This document shows positions 9,091 to 17,965 of a stretch of 64,000 nucleotides of DNA, one piece after another. Made by a program: the position numbers and the translations under genes. The stretch comes from Streptomyces tauricus (GTDB lineage Bacteria; Actinomycetota; Actinomycetes; Streptomycetales; Streptomycetaceae). The stretch covers positions 298,866 to 362,865 of the forward strand of contig NZ_BMVY01000004.1 of the NCBI RefSeq assembly GCF_014650955.1, given 5' to 3'. Under the pieces are notes generated by a model. That model was not told the origin of the DNA. It did not search any database and saw only the letters and a list, made by a program, of their open reading frames with translations. The first letter of the stretch is position 1. The number at the start of each line of letters is the position of its first letter.

Positions 9091-10434
9091 ATGGCCCGTA
9101 CCGAATCCGCATCGCACGAAGAGGCCGTCTACGACCGGCGCAGACTCCGTCAGTGGCTGGCGGGCGAAGCCCGGGCCGACGGTATCGAGCGGCGCGACAT
9201 GCTCCGGCTGCTGGCCGCCGCCGGACTCACCACCGCGGCCACCGCGGCCACCACCGCTTTCGCCGCACCGGCCCTCGCCGCTTCCGGAACCACCGCCGGT
9301 TCCGCTGCCGGTTCCGCCGCCGGAGCCACCGGCAGCGCTTCGGCCGCCGCCGTCCCCGGGATAGTCAAGCCCCTCCCCGACGACTGGTTCGTCTCCCGCG
9401 GTACGAACGCCGAGACCAGGTTCGAGGCACTGGCGGGCACCGGCCACCACACCCCCACGGACCGCTTCTTCGTCCGCAACCACACCGCCACCCCCGTCCT
9501 GGACGCGAACACCTGGAGCGTCACCGTCTGGGGAGACGGACTGGCCGGCGGCGGCGCCGCGTTCACGCTCGACGACCTGAAGCGGCTGCCCGCCACCACC
9601 CGCAGCGCGTTCGTGGAGTGCGCGGGCAACGGCCGCAGCTTCTTCACGACCCAGCAGGGCCAGACCGTGTCCGGCACGGCGTGGACCCTGGGAGCGATCG
9701 GCGCGGCCCGCTGGCGCGGGGTACGGCTCGGCGAGGTGCTGCGCCGCGCCGGGCTGAGCCGCGGCGCCGTGGACGTCCTGCCGCGCGGCCTGGACGCCGA
9801 CTACGTCACGGCGGACGGTACGAACCTCGGCCGGGTCCGCCGCCCGCTGCCCGTGTCGAAGGCCCTGGACGACGTGCTGCTCGCGTACGAGATGAACGGT
9901 GAGCCGCTCCCGCCGGACCACGGCGGCCCCGTGCGGGTCCTCGTGCCGTCCTGGGTCGGGATCGCGTCGATCAAGTGGGTCGGCGACATCGAGGTATCCG
10001 CCCAGCCGCTGTACTCCCCGTGGAACACCGACTTCTACCGGCTGTTCGGCGACGCCTACCCGGCGGGAGGCAGTGCGCCGCTCACCCGTCAGACCCTCAA
10101 GTCCGCCTTCGAACTCCCGTGGAACGCGAGCCTGGAGGCCGCCGCCGAGCACCGTCTCACCGGCCGCTCGTGGTCGGGCGCGGGCGAGGTGGCGCGCGTC
10201 GACGTGAGCACCGACGGCGGTGCGAGCTGGCGGCGCGCCCGCCTGCACGACGCCCCGCGCCGCGCCGACTGGGTCCGCTGGTCCGCCGACTGGCGTCCGG
10301 CGGCCCCGGGCGCGTACACGCTCCTGGCCCGCGCGACGGACACCACGGGCCGCACCCAGCCGGAGACCACCGTCCACAACACGCAGGGCTATCTCTTCGA
10401 CGCGGTCGTCCGTCACCCGGTCCGGGCCGTGTGA
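9091..10434 (+). CDS. Sulfite-oxidase-like molybdopterin oxidoreductase, Tat-type export signal
   Basis: ATG 9091 has a GAGAGGCAGGAG ribosome site. The 447-residue product opens with a charged stretch, then RRDMLRLLAAAG (about 35-46), a twin-arginine signal whose hydrophobic part ends near APALAAS, followed by an Ala/Gly/Ser linker. The molybdopterin domain contains FFVRNHTATP and VECAGNGRSFF, with Cys177 as the expected Mo ligand; the C-terminal Mo-co dimerisation domain (about 335-440) ends the protein. No heme domain is present, so it resembles periplasmic SorA/YedY-like enzymes or plant-type sulfite oxidase. Likely role: oxidation of sulfite or a related sulfoxide/sulfur compound outside the membrane. 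The Cys-codon leader upstream supports a sulfur link. Confidence 0.85.
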   Translation: MARTESASHEEAVYDRRRLRQWLAGEARADGIERRDMLRLLAAAGLTTAATAATTAFAAPALAASGTTAGSAAGSAAGATGSASAAAVPGIVKPLPDDWFVSRGTNAETRFEALAGTGHHTPTDRFFVRNHTATPVLDANTWSVTVWGDGLAGGGAAFTLDDLKRLPATTRSAFVECAGNGRSFFTTQQGQTVSGTAWTLGAIGAARWRGVRLGEVLRRAGLSRGAVDVLPRGLDADYVTADGTNLGRVRRPLPVSKALDDVLLAYEMNGEPLPPDHGGPVRVLVPSWVGIASIKWVGDIEVSAQPLYSPWNTDFYRLFGDAYPAGGSAPLTRQTLKSAFELPWNASLEAAAEHRLTGRSWSGAGEVARVDVSTDGGASWRRARLHDAPRRADWVRWSADWRPAAPGAYTLLARATDTTGRTQPETTVHNTQGYLFDAVVRHPVRAV

Positions 10435-10489
10435 CCCGCGCCCCGTGCGGGCGCGTACGAGACACGACGTGAAAAGCGGCCCCGCGTGC

Positions 10490-10531
10490 ACCTGCGCCGC
10501 CGGTGGAGCGAACGCCACCGGCGGCGCAGGT
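10490..10531. terminator. Perfect 17-bp inverted repeat between oxidase and ABC operon
   Basis: The arm 10490-10506 (A followed by CCTGCGCCGCCGGTGG) is exactly complementary to 10515-10531, separated by an 8-base loop (AGCGAACG). With no T tract, this is a typical strong actinobacterial terminator for the gene at 9091-10434. It lies about 85 bp before the next start, so an operator role cannot be excluded. Confidence 0.75.
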
Positions 10532-10616
10532 CGTGGACTGATGTGCGATCGTCCTGGGTATCCCCCAGTTGCATGTGATGCGCAAGAGCATTCTGACTGC
10601 AACAAGGGGTGGGTTC

Positions 10617-12218
10617 ATGACGACCCGATGGATACGCGGCACAGTCGTCGCCGCGGCGATGACCTGCGGGGCCGCCGCGTGCTCGGCGCCCGGTGGCGGG
10701 CCCGGCGACGGCGGGTCCGCCGACTCGGTGGTGATCGGGGTGGCCTCGGAGCCGGACACCCTCAGCCCCCTGCTCGGCTACGGCAAGGACGGCAACTCCA
10801 AGATCTTCGACGGGCTGCTCGCCCGGGACGCCGACCTGAAGCTCGTGCCCGCGCTGGCGAAGGCACTGCCCACGGTGGGCGACAACGGCCTGACCTACAC
10901 CTACACCCTGCGCGACGGGGTCGAGTTCAGCGACGGCGAGCCGCTCACCGCCGCCGACGTGGTCTTCACCTACGAGACCGTCCTCGACGAGAAGACCAAC
11001 AACACCTCCCGCAGCGAACTCGACGCCGTCGAGGAGGTGCGGGCCGACGGTGACGGCAAGGTCGTCTTCACGCTCAAGTACCCCTACGCGCCCTTCGCCG
11101 GCCGCACGGTCCTGCCCGTCGTCCCCGAGCACGTGGCCGGCGGCCAGGACCCCAACACCGGCTCCTTCAACACCGAGCCGGTCGGCACCGGCCCGTACGT
11201 CCTCTCCGCCTGGAGCAAGGGCGAGAAGCTCACCTTCAAGGCCAACCCCCGGTACTGGGGCGGGGCCCCGAAGGTGAGGACGGTCACCATGGCCGTCGTC
11301 GAGGACGACGACGTACGCGCCACCCGGCTGCGCTCCGGCGACCTGGACGGCGCGGTCCTGCCGCCCAACCTCGCCGCCGCCCACAGGAACGACAGCGGCA
11401 CGAAGTCCCGTGACTTCAGGACCTACGAGGCCAGGTCCTACGACTTCCGCACGGTCACCCTCCCCACGGGGAACGAGGTCACCGGCGACCGGGCGATCCG
11501 CCGGGCCCTGGACGCCGCGGTGGACCGCGAGGCCATGACGGCCGGCATCCTCGACGGCGCGGGCCGCCCGGCCTACGGACCGCTGCCCGTCGACGACCCG
11601 TGGTTCGCGAAGGGCATCGAACACCCCCAGGACCTGAGCGGGGCCGAGCGCATCCTGGACCGGGCCGGCTGGCGGGAAGGCGCGGACGGCATCCGGGCCA
11701 GGAACGGCCGACGGGCCGCCTTCACCCTCCTCTACCCCTCCGGCGACAAGGTCCGCCAGGACCACGCCCTCGCGTACGCCTCCGATGCCAAGAAGGCCGG
11801 TATCGACGTCAAGGCCGAGAGCGCCACCTGGGAGGTCATCGAACCGCGGATGAAGGACGACGCGGTCCTCGCAGGCGGCGGCAGCACCGGCGACCCCGAC
11901 TTCGGCCTCTACACGCTCCTGCACTCCTCACTCGCCGGAGACGGCTTCAACAACATGGGCCACTACGACAACCCCGCCGTGGACAAGGCCCTCGACGCCG
12001 GCCGCCGCAGCCAGGACGAACAGACGCGCAAGGCGGCGTACGACACGATCCAGCGGGAGCTGGTGAAGGACCCCGGCTACACCTTCCTCACCCACATCGA
12101 CCACGTCTACGTCCTCGCCGACCGCTGGCAGGGACTGACCACCCAACTGGAGCCGCACGAGCACGGATTCGCCAGCGGCCCCTGGTGGAACGTCGAGGAC
12201 TGGCGGCCCGAGCAGTGA
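10617..12218 (+). CDS. Peptide/nickel-type ABC transporter substrate-binding lipoprotein
   Basis: ATG 10617 is preceded by AAGGGG; upstream TTG and ATG codons are in frame but add a non-hydrophobic stretch before the signal. The 533-residue protein has a lipoprotein signal with the lipobox Cys at residue 22 (GAAAC), then a family-5 solute-binding fold: VASEPDTLSPL, LRDGVEFSDGEPLTAADVVFT and the hallmark FNTEPVGTGPYVLSAW region. It should capture oligopeptides, dipeptides or a nickel complex outside the membrane and hand them to the permeases encoded next. The ligand is not readable from sequence. First gene of a five-gene operon with complete importer content; the next gene overlaps the stop. 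Confidence 0.9.
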   Translation: MTTRWIRGTVVAAAMTCGAAACSAPGGGPGDGGSADSVVIGVASEPDTLSPLLGYGKDGNSKIFDGLLARDADLKLVPALAKALPTVGDNGLTYTYTLRDGVEFSDGEPLTAADVVFTYETVLDEKTNNTSRSELDAVEEVRADGDGKVVFTLKYPYAPFAGRTVLPVVPEHVAGGQDPNTGSFNTEPVGTGPYVLSAWSKGEKLTFKANPRYWGGAPKVRTVTMAVVEDDDVRATRLRSGDLDGAVLPPNLAAAHRNDSGTKSRDFRTYEARSYDFRTVTLPTGNEVTGDRAIRRALDAAVDREAMTAGILDGAGRPAYGPLPVDDPWFAKGIEHPQDLSGAERILDRAGWREGADGIRARNGRRAAFTLLYPSGDKVRQDHALAYASDAKKAGIDVKAESATWEVIEPRMKDDAVLAGGGSTGDPDFGLYTLLHSSLAGDGFNNMGHYDNPAVDKALDAGRRSQDEQTRKAAYDTIQRELVKDPGYTFLTHIDHVYVLADRWQGLTTQLEPHEHGFASGPWWNVEDWRPEQ

Positions 12219-13207
12219 GCCGACCGCCCTGGGGCGCCATGGCCCGGCTCGCCGGGCGGCGGTCCCTGTTCGCCGCCCCGGTCCTGCTGGTCGTCACCTT
12301 CGGCATGTTCGCGATCGCCGCCGCCTCCCCCTTCGACCCGGTACGGGCCTACGCGGGCACCGCCGCCCTCGGCGCCGACCGCGAGACCCTGGACCGGCTC
12401 CGCACCAATCTCGGGGTGGACCGGCCCTTCGCCGAACGCTGGTGGGACTGGCTGACCTCCGCGCTCACCGGCGACCTCGGCCAGTCCAGCGTGATGCGCC
12501 AGCCGGTGGCCGAGGTGATCGGCGAACGCCTGCTGTGGTCCACGCTGCTGTGCACGGTCGCGTTCGCCGCGGCCGTCCTCGGCGGCACCCTGCTCGGGGT
12601 GCTCGCCGCCCGTCGCCAGGGCGGTTGGCTCGACCGTACGGTCACCTCGCTCGCCTACGCCCTATCGGCCGCCCCGGTGTTCTGGACCGCCCTGCTCGCC
12701 ATCTGGCTGTTCGCCCTCCGGCTGGACCTCCTGCCGGCGGGCGGCCTGACCGACACCGCGACCGAACAGGTCACCGCCGGCCAGGTGGTGAGCCACCTCG
12801 TGCTGCCCGCCGGCGTCCTCGCGGTCTCCCAGCTCCCGTGGTTCGTCCTGTACGTCCGTCAGGGCGTCGCCGACGCCCTGACGGAGGACCCGGTACGCGG
12901 CGCCCGGGCCCGCGGGCTGAGCGAACACACCGTCCTGCTCGGCCACGCCCTGCGCTCCGGACTGCTCCCGGTCCTCACACTGATCGGCTCCCGCCTGCCC
13001 GAACTCATCACCGGCGCCCTGCTGGTGGAGACCGTCTTCAGCTGGCCCGGTATCGCGGCGGCCACGGTGGAGGCGGCCACCGCCGTCGACTTCCCGCTCC
13101 TCGCCGCCCTCACCGCGCTGGCCGCCGTCGCCGTCCTCGCCGGGAACCTGCTCGCGGACCTGCTCTACGGACTCTTCGACCCGAGGGTGAAACTCAGTGA
13201 GATGTGA
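12215..13207 (+). CDS. ABC transporter permease, DppB/NikB type
   Basis: GTG 12215 overlaps the binding-protein stop (GTGA); ATG 12239 is an alternative start. The 330-residue protein has an N-terminal helix (LFAAPVLLVVTFGMFAIAAA), the family element around LRTNLGVDRPFAERWWDWL, and five further hydrophobic segments. The EAA-type coupling loop reads ALTEDPVRGARARGLSEHTV, and the end FDPRVKLSEM matches DppB-family C termini. It forms one half of the transmembrane pore with the next gene product. Confidence 0.9.
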   Translation: MSRPPWGAMARLAGRRSLFAAPVLLVVTFGMFAIAAASPFDPVRAYAGTAALGADRETLDRLRTNLGVDRPFAERWWDWLTSALTGDLGQSSVMRQPVAEVIGERLLWSTLLCTVAFAAAVLGGTLLGVLAARRQGGWLDRTVTSLAYALSAAPVFWTALLAIWLFALRLDLLPAGGLTDTATEQVTAGQVVSHLVLPAGVLAVSQLPWFVLYVRQGVADALTEDPVRGARARGLSEHTVLLGHALRSGLLPVLTLIGSRLPELITGALLVETVFSWPGIAAATVEAATAVDFPLLAALTALAAVAVLAGNLLADLLYGLFDPRVKLSEM

Positions 13208-13242
13208 CTCCCCGACTCCCACGACCGAGGGAGCCGACTCCC

Positions 13243-14121
13243 ATGGCTGACACGGCAGTCGAGACCGAATGGCGCTCGTGCGGCACCCGCCGCCGCTCCG
13301 CCCGCACCGTCCGGGTGGCCGCCTCCGTGACGATCGTCGCCGCGACGGTCCTCGCGGTTTTGCTCGTCCCGCCGCTGGTCCAACTCGACCAGCAGGCCGT
13401 CGACTTGGCCGCCAAGCTCCAACCGCCGTCCTGGGCGCACCCGTTCGGCACCGACGACGTGGGGCGCGACCTGCTGCTGCGCTGTGTCCACGGCCTGCGC
13501 GTCTCCCTGCTCGTCGGCGTGACCGCGGCCCTGACGGCGACCGTGATCGGCACGGCCGTCGGCGCCACGGCCGGAGCGCTGGGCGGCTGGGCCGACCGGG
13601 GCATCATGCGGCTGATCGACACCTTCTCGTCCGTCCCGCACCTGCTCCTCGGCATCTTCGTCGTCGCCATGTTCCGCCCCGGCGTCTGGCCGGTGGTGGT
13701 CTCGGTCGGCCTCACCCACTGGCTGTCGACCGCCCGGATCGTCCGCGCCGAGGTGCTGTCCCTGCGCTCCCGCCCCTACATCGACGCGGCGCTCTCCGGC
13801 GGCGCGTCGAGGCTGCGCATCGCGGTACGCCATCTGCTGCCCGCCGTACTGCCCCAGGCCGCGCTGGCCGCCGTACTGATGGTGCCGCACGCCATGTGGC
13901 ACGAGTCCGCCCTGTCCTTCCTCGGACTCGGCCTGCCGTCCCACCTGGCGAGCCTCGGCAACCTCATCCAGAACGCCCGCGGCTCGCTGCTCGCCGGACA
14001 GTGGTGGCCGACCCTCTTCCCCGGCCTGTTCCTCATCGTCCCCACCCTCGCCGTCGCCGGCCTCGCCGGAGCCTGGCGGGAGCGGATCAACCCACGCCGC
14101 CGATCGGAGCTGATGCTGTGA
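13243..14121 (+). CDS. ABC transporter permease, DppC/NikC type
   Basis: ATG 13243 with GAGGGAG about ten bases upstream gives 292 residues; a GTG at 13204 overlapping the previous stop would add 13. One N-terminal helix (about 25-42) is followed by HPFGTDDVGRDLLLRCVHGL, the signature of DppC proteins, five further helices and the coupling loop RPYIDAALSGGASRLRIAVR. The conserved HESALSFLGLGLPSHLASLG appears near residue 225. It pairs with the preceding permease. The stop overlaps the GTG of the first ATPase. Confidence 0.9.
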   Translation: MADTAVETEWRSCGTRRRSARTVRVAASVTIVAATVLAVLLVPPLVQLDQQAVDLAAKLQPPSWAHPFGTDDVGRDLLLRCVHGLRVSLLVGVTAALTATVIGTAVGATAGALGGWADRGIMRLIDTFSSVPHLLLGIFVVAMFRPGVWPVVVSVGLTHWLSTARIVRAEVLSLRSRPYIDAALSGGASRLRIAVRHLLPAVLPQAALAAVLMVPHAMWHESALSFLGLGLPSHLASLGNLIQNARGSLLAGQWWPTLFPGLFLIVPTLAVAGLAGAWRERINPRRRSELML

Positions 14122-15071
14122 CGGTGCTGTCCGTGCGCGGCCTGTCGGTGCGCTTCCTCATGCCGGGCGGGCGCCGCGTCGCCGCCGTCACCGACGCGCA
14201 CTTCGACGCGGCGGCGGGGGAGTGCCTGGCCCTGATCGGCGAGAGCGGCTGCGGCAAGTCCGTCCTCGTCTCCGCCCTCCTCGGCCTGCTCCCCGCCAAC
14301 GCCCAGACCGCCGGCGAGGCCCGCCTCGGAGACCTCGACCTGCTCGCGGCCGACGAGCGCACCCTGGCCCGTACGGTCCGCGGGCGCCGTATCGGCCTCA
14401 TACCGCAGAGCCCGGCCGCCCACCTGACCCCCGTCCGCACCATCCGGTCCCAACTGGAGGAGACCGTCGCCGCGTTGACGGGCGTCCGCGGCCGGGCGGC
14501 CCTGCGCTCCGCCGCCGAACAGGCCGCCCGGCGCGCCGCGTTCCCCGAGGACCACCTCGACCGCCACCCGCACGAACTCTCCGGCGGCCTCGCCCAGCGG
14601 GCCGCCACCGCCCTCGCCCTCGTCGGCGACGCGCCGCTGCTCCTCGCCGACGAACCCACCACCGGACTCGACCGCGACCTCGTGGACCACACGGTCGACG
14701 AACTGCGCCGTCATGTGGACACCGCGGGCCGGGCCCTCCTGGTCATCACCCACGACCTGGCCGCGGCCGAGCGCGTCGCCGACCGTGTGGCCGTCATGTA
14801 CGCGGGCCGCGTCGTCGAACTCACCGACGCCGACGCGTTCTTCGGCGCTCCCGGCCCCCGCCACCCCTACAGCCGAGGCCTCCTGCGGGCACTGCCCGAC
14901 CGCGCCTTCACCGCCATCCCCGGCATGCCCCCCGAACTCGGGAACCTCCCCGACGGCTGCGCCTTCGCCGCCCGCTGCGACCGGGCCGCCGCCACCTGCG
15001 CCACCCGGCCGCCGATGACGGCCACGGTCGCCTGCCACCACCCGTACGTACCTGAGGACAGCCATGCTTGA
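14118..15071 (+). CDS. ABC transporter ATP-binding protein, DppD/OppD type
   Basis: GTG 14118 overlaps the permease stop. The 317-residue protein has Walker A GESGCGKS (41-48), Q-loop IPQSP, a signature variant LSGGLAQR, Walker B LLLADEPTTGLD and switch ITHD. The C-terminal extension carries HPYSRGLLRALP and the cysteine-containing CAFAARC...CATRPP, the oligopeptide-transporter tail (oligo_HPY) that in some family members binds an Fe-S cluster. It works as a heterodimer with the following ATPase. Confidence 0.9.
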   Translation: MTVLSVRGLSVRFLMPGGRRVAAVTDAHFDAAAGECLALIGESGCGKSVLVSALLGLLPANAQTAGEARLGDLDLLAADERTLARTVRGRRIGLIPQSPAAHLTPVRTIRSQLEETVAALTGVRGRAALRSAAEQAARRAAFPEDHLDRHPHELSGGLAQRAATALALVGDAPLLLADEPTTGLDRDLVDHTVDELRRHVDTAGRALLVITHDLAAAERVADRVAVMYAGRVVELTDADAFFGAPGPRHPYSRGLLRALPDRAFTAIPGMPPELGNLPDGCAFAARCDRAAATCATRPPMTATVACHHPYVPEDSHA

Positions 15072-15735
15072 ACTGCGGGCCATCACCGCCGGATACGAAC
15101 GGCACGCCCCCGTGGTGCGGGACTTCTCCCTGACCGTCGGGCCCGGCGAAGTCGTCGGCCTCCTCGGCCCCAGCGGCTGCGGCAAATCCACCCTCGCCCG
15201 CGTCGCCGCGCTGCTGCACCGCCCCGACTCCGGAACCCTGCTCCTCGACGGCGAACCCGTACGCCACTGGCGCCACCGCGCCGCACGCGCACAACGCACC
15301 GCCTTCGGCGTCGTCTTCCAGCAGCCCAGACTCGCCGCCGACCCCCGGCTGCGCCTCGCCCACCTCATCGCCGAGCCCTTGTACGCCACCGGCCGGCGGA
15401 GCGAAGTACCCGACCGGGTAACGGAGTTGGCGTCGGCCGTCGGACTGACCCCCGACCTGCTGACCCGCCGCCCGCACGAGGTCAGCGACGGCCAACTGCA
15501 ACGCGCCTGCCTGGCCCGCGCCCTCGTCCTGCGCCCCCGCTGGCTGATCTGCGACGAGATGACCGCGATGCTCGACGCCTCCACCGGCGCCGCGCTGGTC
15601 GCGGTGGTGGAGGCCTACAGATCCACCACCGGCGCGGCCCTGCTGGCCGTCGGCCACGACCGGACACTCCTGAACCGCTGGTGCGGCCGCACGGTCCACT
15701 GGGAGACATCCTGCGAGGTCCCTGAAGCCTCCTAG
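15064..15735 (+). CDS. ABC transporter ATP-binding protein, short DppF/NikE type
   Basis: ATG 15064 overlaps the previous ATPase by 8 bp. Only 223 residues: Walker A GPSGCGKS (35-42), Q-loop VFQQP, a weak signature EVSDGQLQR (VSDGQ instead of LSGGQ), Walker B LICDEMTAMLD with Met replacing the usual Pro after DE, and a switch-like VGHDRTLL. It lacks the oligo_HPY tail of DppF and is close in size to NikE. The altered motifs suggest it may be the weaker ATP site of an asymmetric pair. An 18-bp tandem repeat overlaps its stop codon. Confidence 0.85.
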   Translation: MLELRAITAGYERHAPVVRDFSLTVGPGEVVGLLGPSGCGKSTLARVAALLHRPDSGTLLLDGEPVRHWRHRAARAQRTAFGVVFQQPRLAADPRLRLAHLIAEPLYATGRRSEVPDRVTELASAVGLTPDLLTRRPHEVSDGQLQRACLARALVLRPRWLICDEMTAMLDASTGAALVAVVEAYRSTTGAALLAVGHDRTLLNRWCGRTVHWETSCEVPEAS

Positions 15736-15763
15736 GGTCCCTCTGCCTCCTAGGGTCCCTCTG
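15728..15763 (+). repeat. Perfect 18-bp tandem duplication spanning the stop codon
   Basis: CCTCCTAGGGTCCCTCTG occurs at 15728-15745 and again at 15746-15763. The TAG inside the first copy is the stop of the short ATPase gene, so the second copy is untranslated. Recent slippage duplication is the simplest explanation. Confidence 0.9.
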
Positions 15764-15912
15764 TACGATGCACGCGCGGCGTGTCCGGCGTTACCCGGCC
15801 CTCGGCGGTATGTGAAGGCCGGTGCGGAGGATCTTCGCGAGGCTGCCACAACGTGGGACGGCTTGCACGGGGATCCGACCCAAGTGCGTGAGAAATCGTG
15901 AGATGTGGGAGC

Positions 15913-17223
15913 GTGAGCCGGGTGAGCGACGCACAGACCAACACCCTTCAATACCGCTTTGACGGACCGGAAGACGCACCTGTCCTGATCTTGGGTCCCT
16001 CACTGGGCACCACCTGGCACATGTGGGACCGGCAAGTCCCGGAGCTGGCCAAGCAGTGGCGGGTCTTCCGCTTCGACCTGCCCGGCCACGGCGGCGCGCC
16101 CGCGCACCCGACCGGTTCGGTCACCGAGCTCGCCGAACGGCTGCTCGCCACCCTCGACGGGCTCGGCGTCCAGCGGTTCGGCTACGCGGGCTGCGCGCTC
16201 GGCGGAGCCGTCGGCGCCGAACTGGCCCTGCGCCGCCCCGAGCGCCTCGCCTCGCTCACCCTGATCGCGGCCTCCCCGCGCTTCGGCACGGCCGACGAGT
16301 TCCGGCAGCGCGGAGTGATCGTCCGGTCGAACGGCCTCGACCCCATCGCGCGGTCGTCCCCCGAGCGCTGGTTCACGACCGGGTTCGCCGCGGCGCAGCC
16401 CGCGATCACCGAGTGGGCCGTGCAGATGGTGCGCACCACCGACCCGGGCTGCTACATCGCCGCCTGCGAGGCGCTCGCCGCGTTCGACATCCGCGCCGAC
16501 CTCGGCCGTATCGGTGTGCCCACGCTCGTCCTGGTCGGTTCGGACGACCAGGTGACCGGCCCCGCCGAAGCCCGCACCCTGGTCGCCGGAATACCGGACG
16601 CCCGCCTCGCGGTCGTCCCCGGCGCCTCCCACCTGGTCCCCGTCGAGCAGCCCGCCGCCGTCACGGACCTTCTCGTACGGCACTTCTCCACGGCCTGGCA
16701 GCAGCCCGCCTACGACTCGTCCACCGGCCAGATGTCGGTCGTGGTCCCGCAGGCGAGCCCGGTGCTGTCCGTGCCGCAGCAGGCGTCACCCGTCGCCGAG
16801 ATAGCCCCCGCCCCGCAGCAGCCCGAGGCGCTGACGGGCAGGGCCGACCCCTACGACGCGGGCATCAAGGTCCGCCGTGAGGTGCTCGGGGACGCCCATG
16901 TGGACAGGGCGCTGGCCCAGGCCGACGAGTTCTCCGGGGACTTCCAGGAGTTCATCACCCGCTACGCGTGGGGCGAGATCTGGGACCGGCCGGGCCTCGA
17001 CCGGCGCTCGCGCAGCTGTGTCACCCTCACCGCCCTGGTCGCGGGCGGCCACCTCGACGAGCTGGCCTTCCACACCCGGGCCGCCCTCCGCAACGGGCTC
17101 ACCCCGGTCGAGATCAAGGAAGTACTCCTCCAGGCGGCCGTCTACTGCGGCGTACCGGCCGCGAACAGCGCCTTCAAGGTGGCCCAGCAGGTCATCCGCG
17201 AGGAGACCACCCCGCAGGAGTGA
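15913..17223 (+). CDS. PcaDC-like fusion: alpha/beta-hydrolase plus carboxymuconolactone decarboxylase domain, hydrolase nucleophile missing
   Basis: GTG 15913 is chosen for the GGGAG just upstream; GTG 15898 and 15922 are alternatives. The 436-residue protein has an alpha/beta-hydrolase half (to about 260) like 3-oxoadipate enol-lactonase, a Pro/Gln-rich linker (about 265-305), then a CMD/AhpD-type domain (about 320-425, LVAGGHLDELAFHTRAALRN and LLQAAVYCGVPAANSAF). The nucleophile elbow, normally G-x-S-x-G, reads GCALG, so Ala95 replaces Ser; the Asp (SDDQV) and His (GASHLVP) of the triad remain. The CMD half looks intact. No other protocatechuate-pathway gene is nearby, so a role in beta-ketoadipate metabolism is doubtful. 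Confidence 0.8.
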   Translation: MSRVSDAQTNTLQYRFDGPEDAPVLILGPSLGTTWHMWDRQVPELAKQWRVFRFDLPGHGGAPAHPTGSVTELAERLLATLDGLGVQRFGYAGCALGGAVGAELALRRPERLASLTLIAASPRFGTADEFRQRGVIVRSNGLDPIARSSPERWFTTGFAAAQPAITEWAVQMVRTTDPGCYIAACEALAAFDIRADLGRIGVPTLVLVGSDDQVTGPAEARTLVAGIPDARLAVVPGASHLVPVEQPAAVTDLLVRHFSTAWQQPAYDSSTGQMSVVVPQASPVLSVPQQASPVAEIAPAPQQPEALTGRADPYDAGIKVRREVLGDAHVDRALAQADEFSGDFQEFITRYAWGEIWDRPGLDRRSRSCVTLTALVAGGHLDELAFHTRAALRNGLTPVEIKEVLLQAAVYCGVPAANSAFKVAQQVIREETTPQE

Positions 17224-17284
17224 GCGGCGGGACAGGGCCCCCTCGGGTGAGCCCGCGCCGACGGGCGGAGGCAGGATGGAAGGC

Positions 17285-17920
17285 ATGAAGTTCACAAAGA
17301 AGTCGCATGCCTGCGTCCGCCTGGAGAAGGACGGCCGCGTACTCGTCATCGATCCCGGTGTCTTCAGCGAGGAGGACGCCGCCCTCGGCGCGGACGCGAT
17401 CCTCGTCACCCACGAGCACCCCGACCACTTCAGCGAAGGGCATCTGCGGGCCGGTCTGGAGGCCAACCCCCAGGCGGAGATCTGGACGCTGAAGTCGGTC
17501 GCCGACCAGCTCTCGGCCGCGTTCCCGGGCCGGGTGCACACCGTCGGCCACGGCGACACGTTCACCGCCGCGGGCTTCGACGTCCAGGTCCACGGCGAAC
17601 TGCACGCCGTGATCCACCCGGACATCCCGCGCATCACGAACGTCGGCTACCTCATCGACGGCGGACGCATCTTCCACCCGGGCGACGCCCTCACCCTCCC
17701 CGACCACCCCGTCGAGACGCTGCTGCTCCCCGTCCAGGCGCCCTGGAGCAAGATCTCCGAGGTCATCGACTACGTCCGCGAGGTCAAGCCGCAGCGCGCG
17801 TACGACATCCACGACGCCCTGCTCACGGACCTCGCGCGCCCCGCCTACGACCGGCAGATCGGCACCCTGGGCGGTTCCGAGCACCTGCGGCTGGCGCCGG
17901 GCGAGACCGCCGACCTCTGA
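17285..17920 (+). CDS. UlaG-like metallo-beta-lactamase-fold hydrolase
   Basis: Chosen start ATG 17285 (MKFTKKSHACVRLE matches the usual family N terminus); ATG 17276 is also possible with GGAGG four bases upstream. The 211-residue protein contains the metal-binding THEHPDHF motif (about 42-49), a later His (HGELHAVIH) and the Asp in FHPGDAL. It is a cytoplasmic metal-dependent hydrolase; the UlaG group includes lactonases and phosphodiesterases, and the substrate here is unknown. It lies 61 bp after the PcaDC-like gene in the same direction. Confidence 0.85.
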   Translation: MKFTKKSHACVRLEKDGRVLVIDPGVFSEEDAALGADAILVTHEHPDHFSEGHLRAGLEANPQAEIWTLKSVADQLSAAFPGRVHTVGHGDTFTAAGFDVQVHGELHAVIHPDIPRITNVGYLIDGGRIFHPGDALTLPDHPVETLLLPVQAPWSKISEVIDYVREVKPQRAYDIHDALLTDLARPAYDRQIGTLGGSEHLRLAPGETADL

Positions 17921-17965
17921 GCGGCCGGCCGTCGGCTGTCAGTGCCGCCCGGTAGGTTGTGAGGC

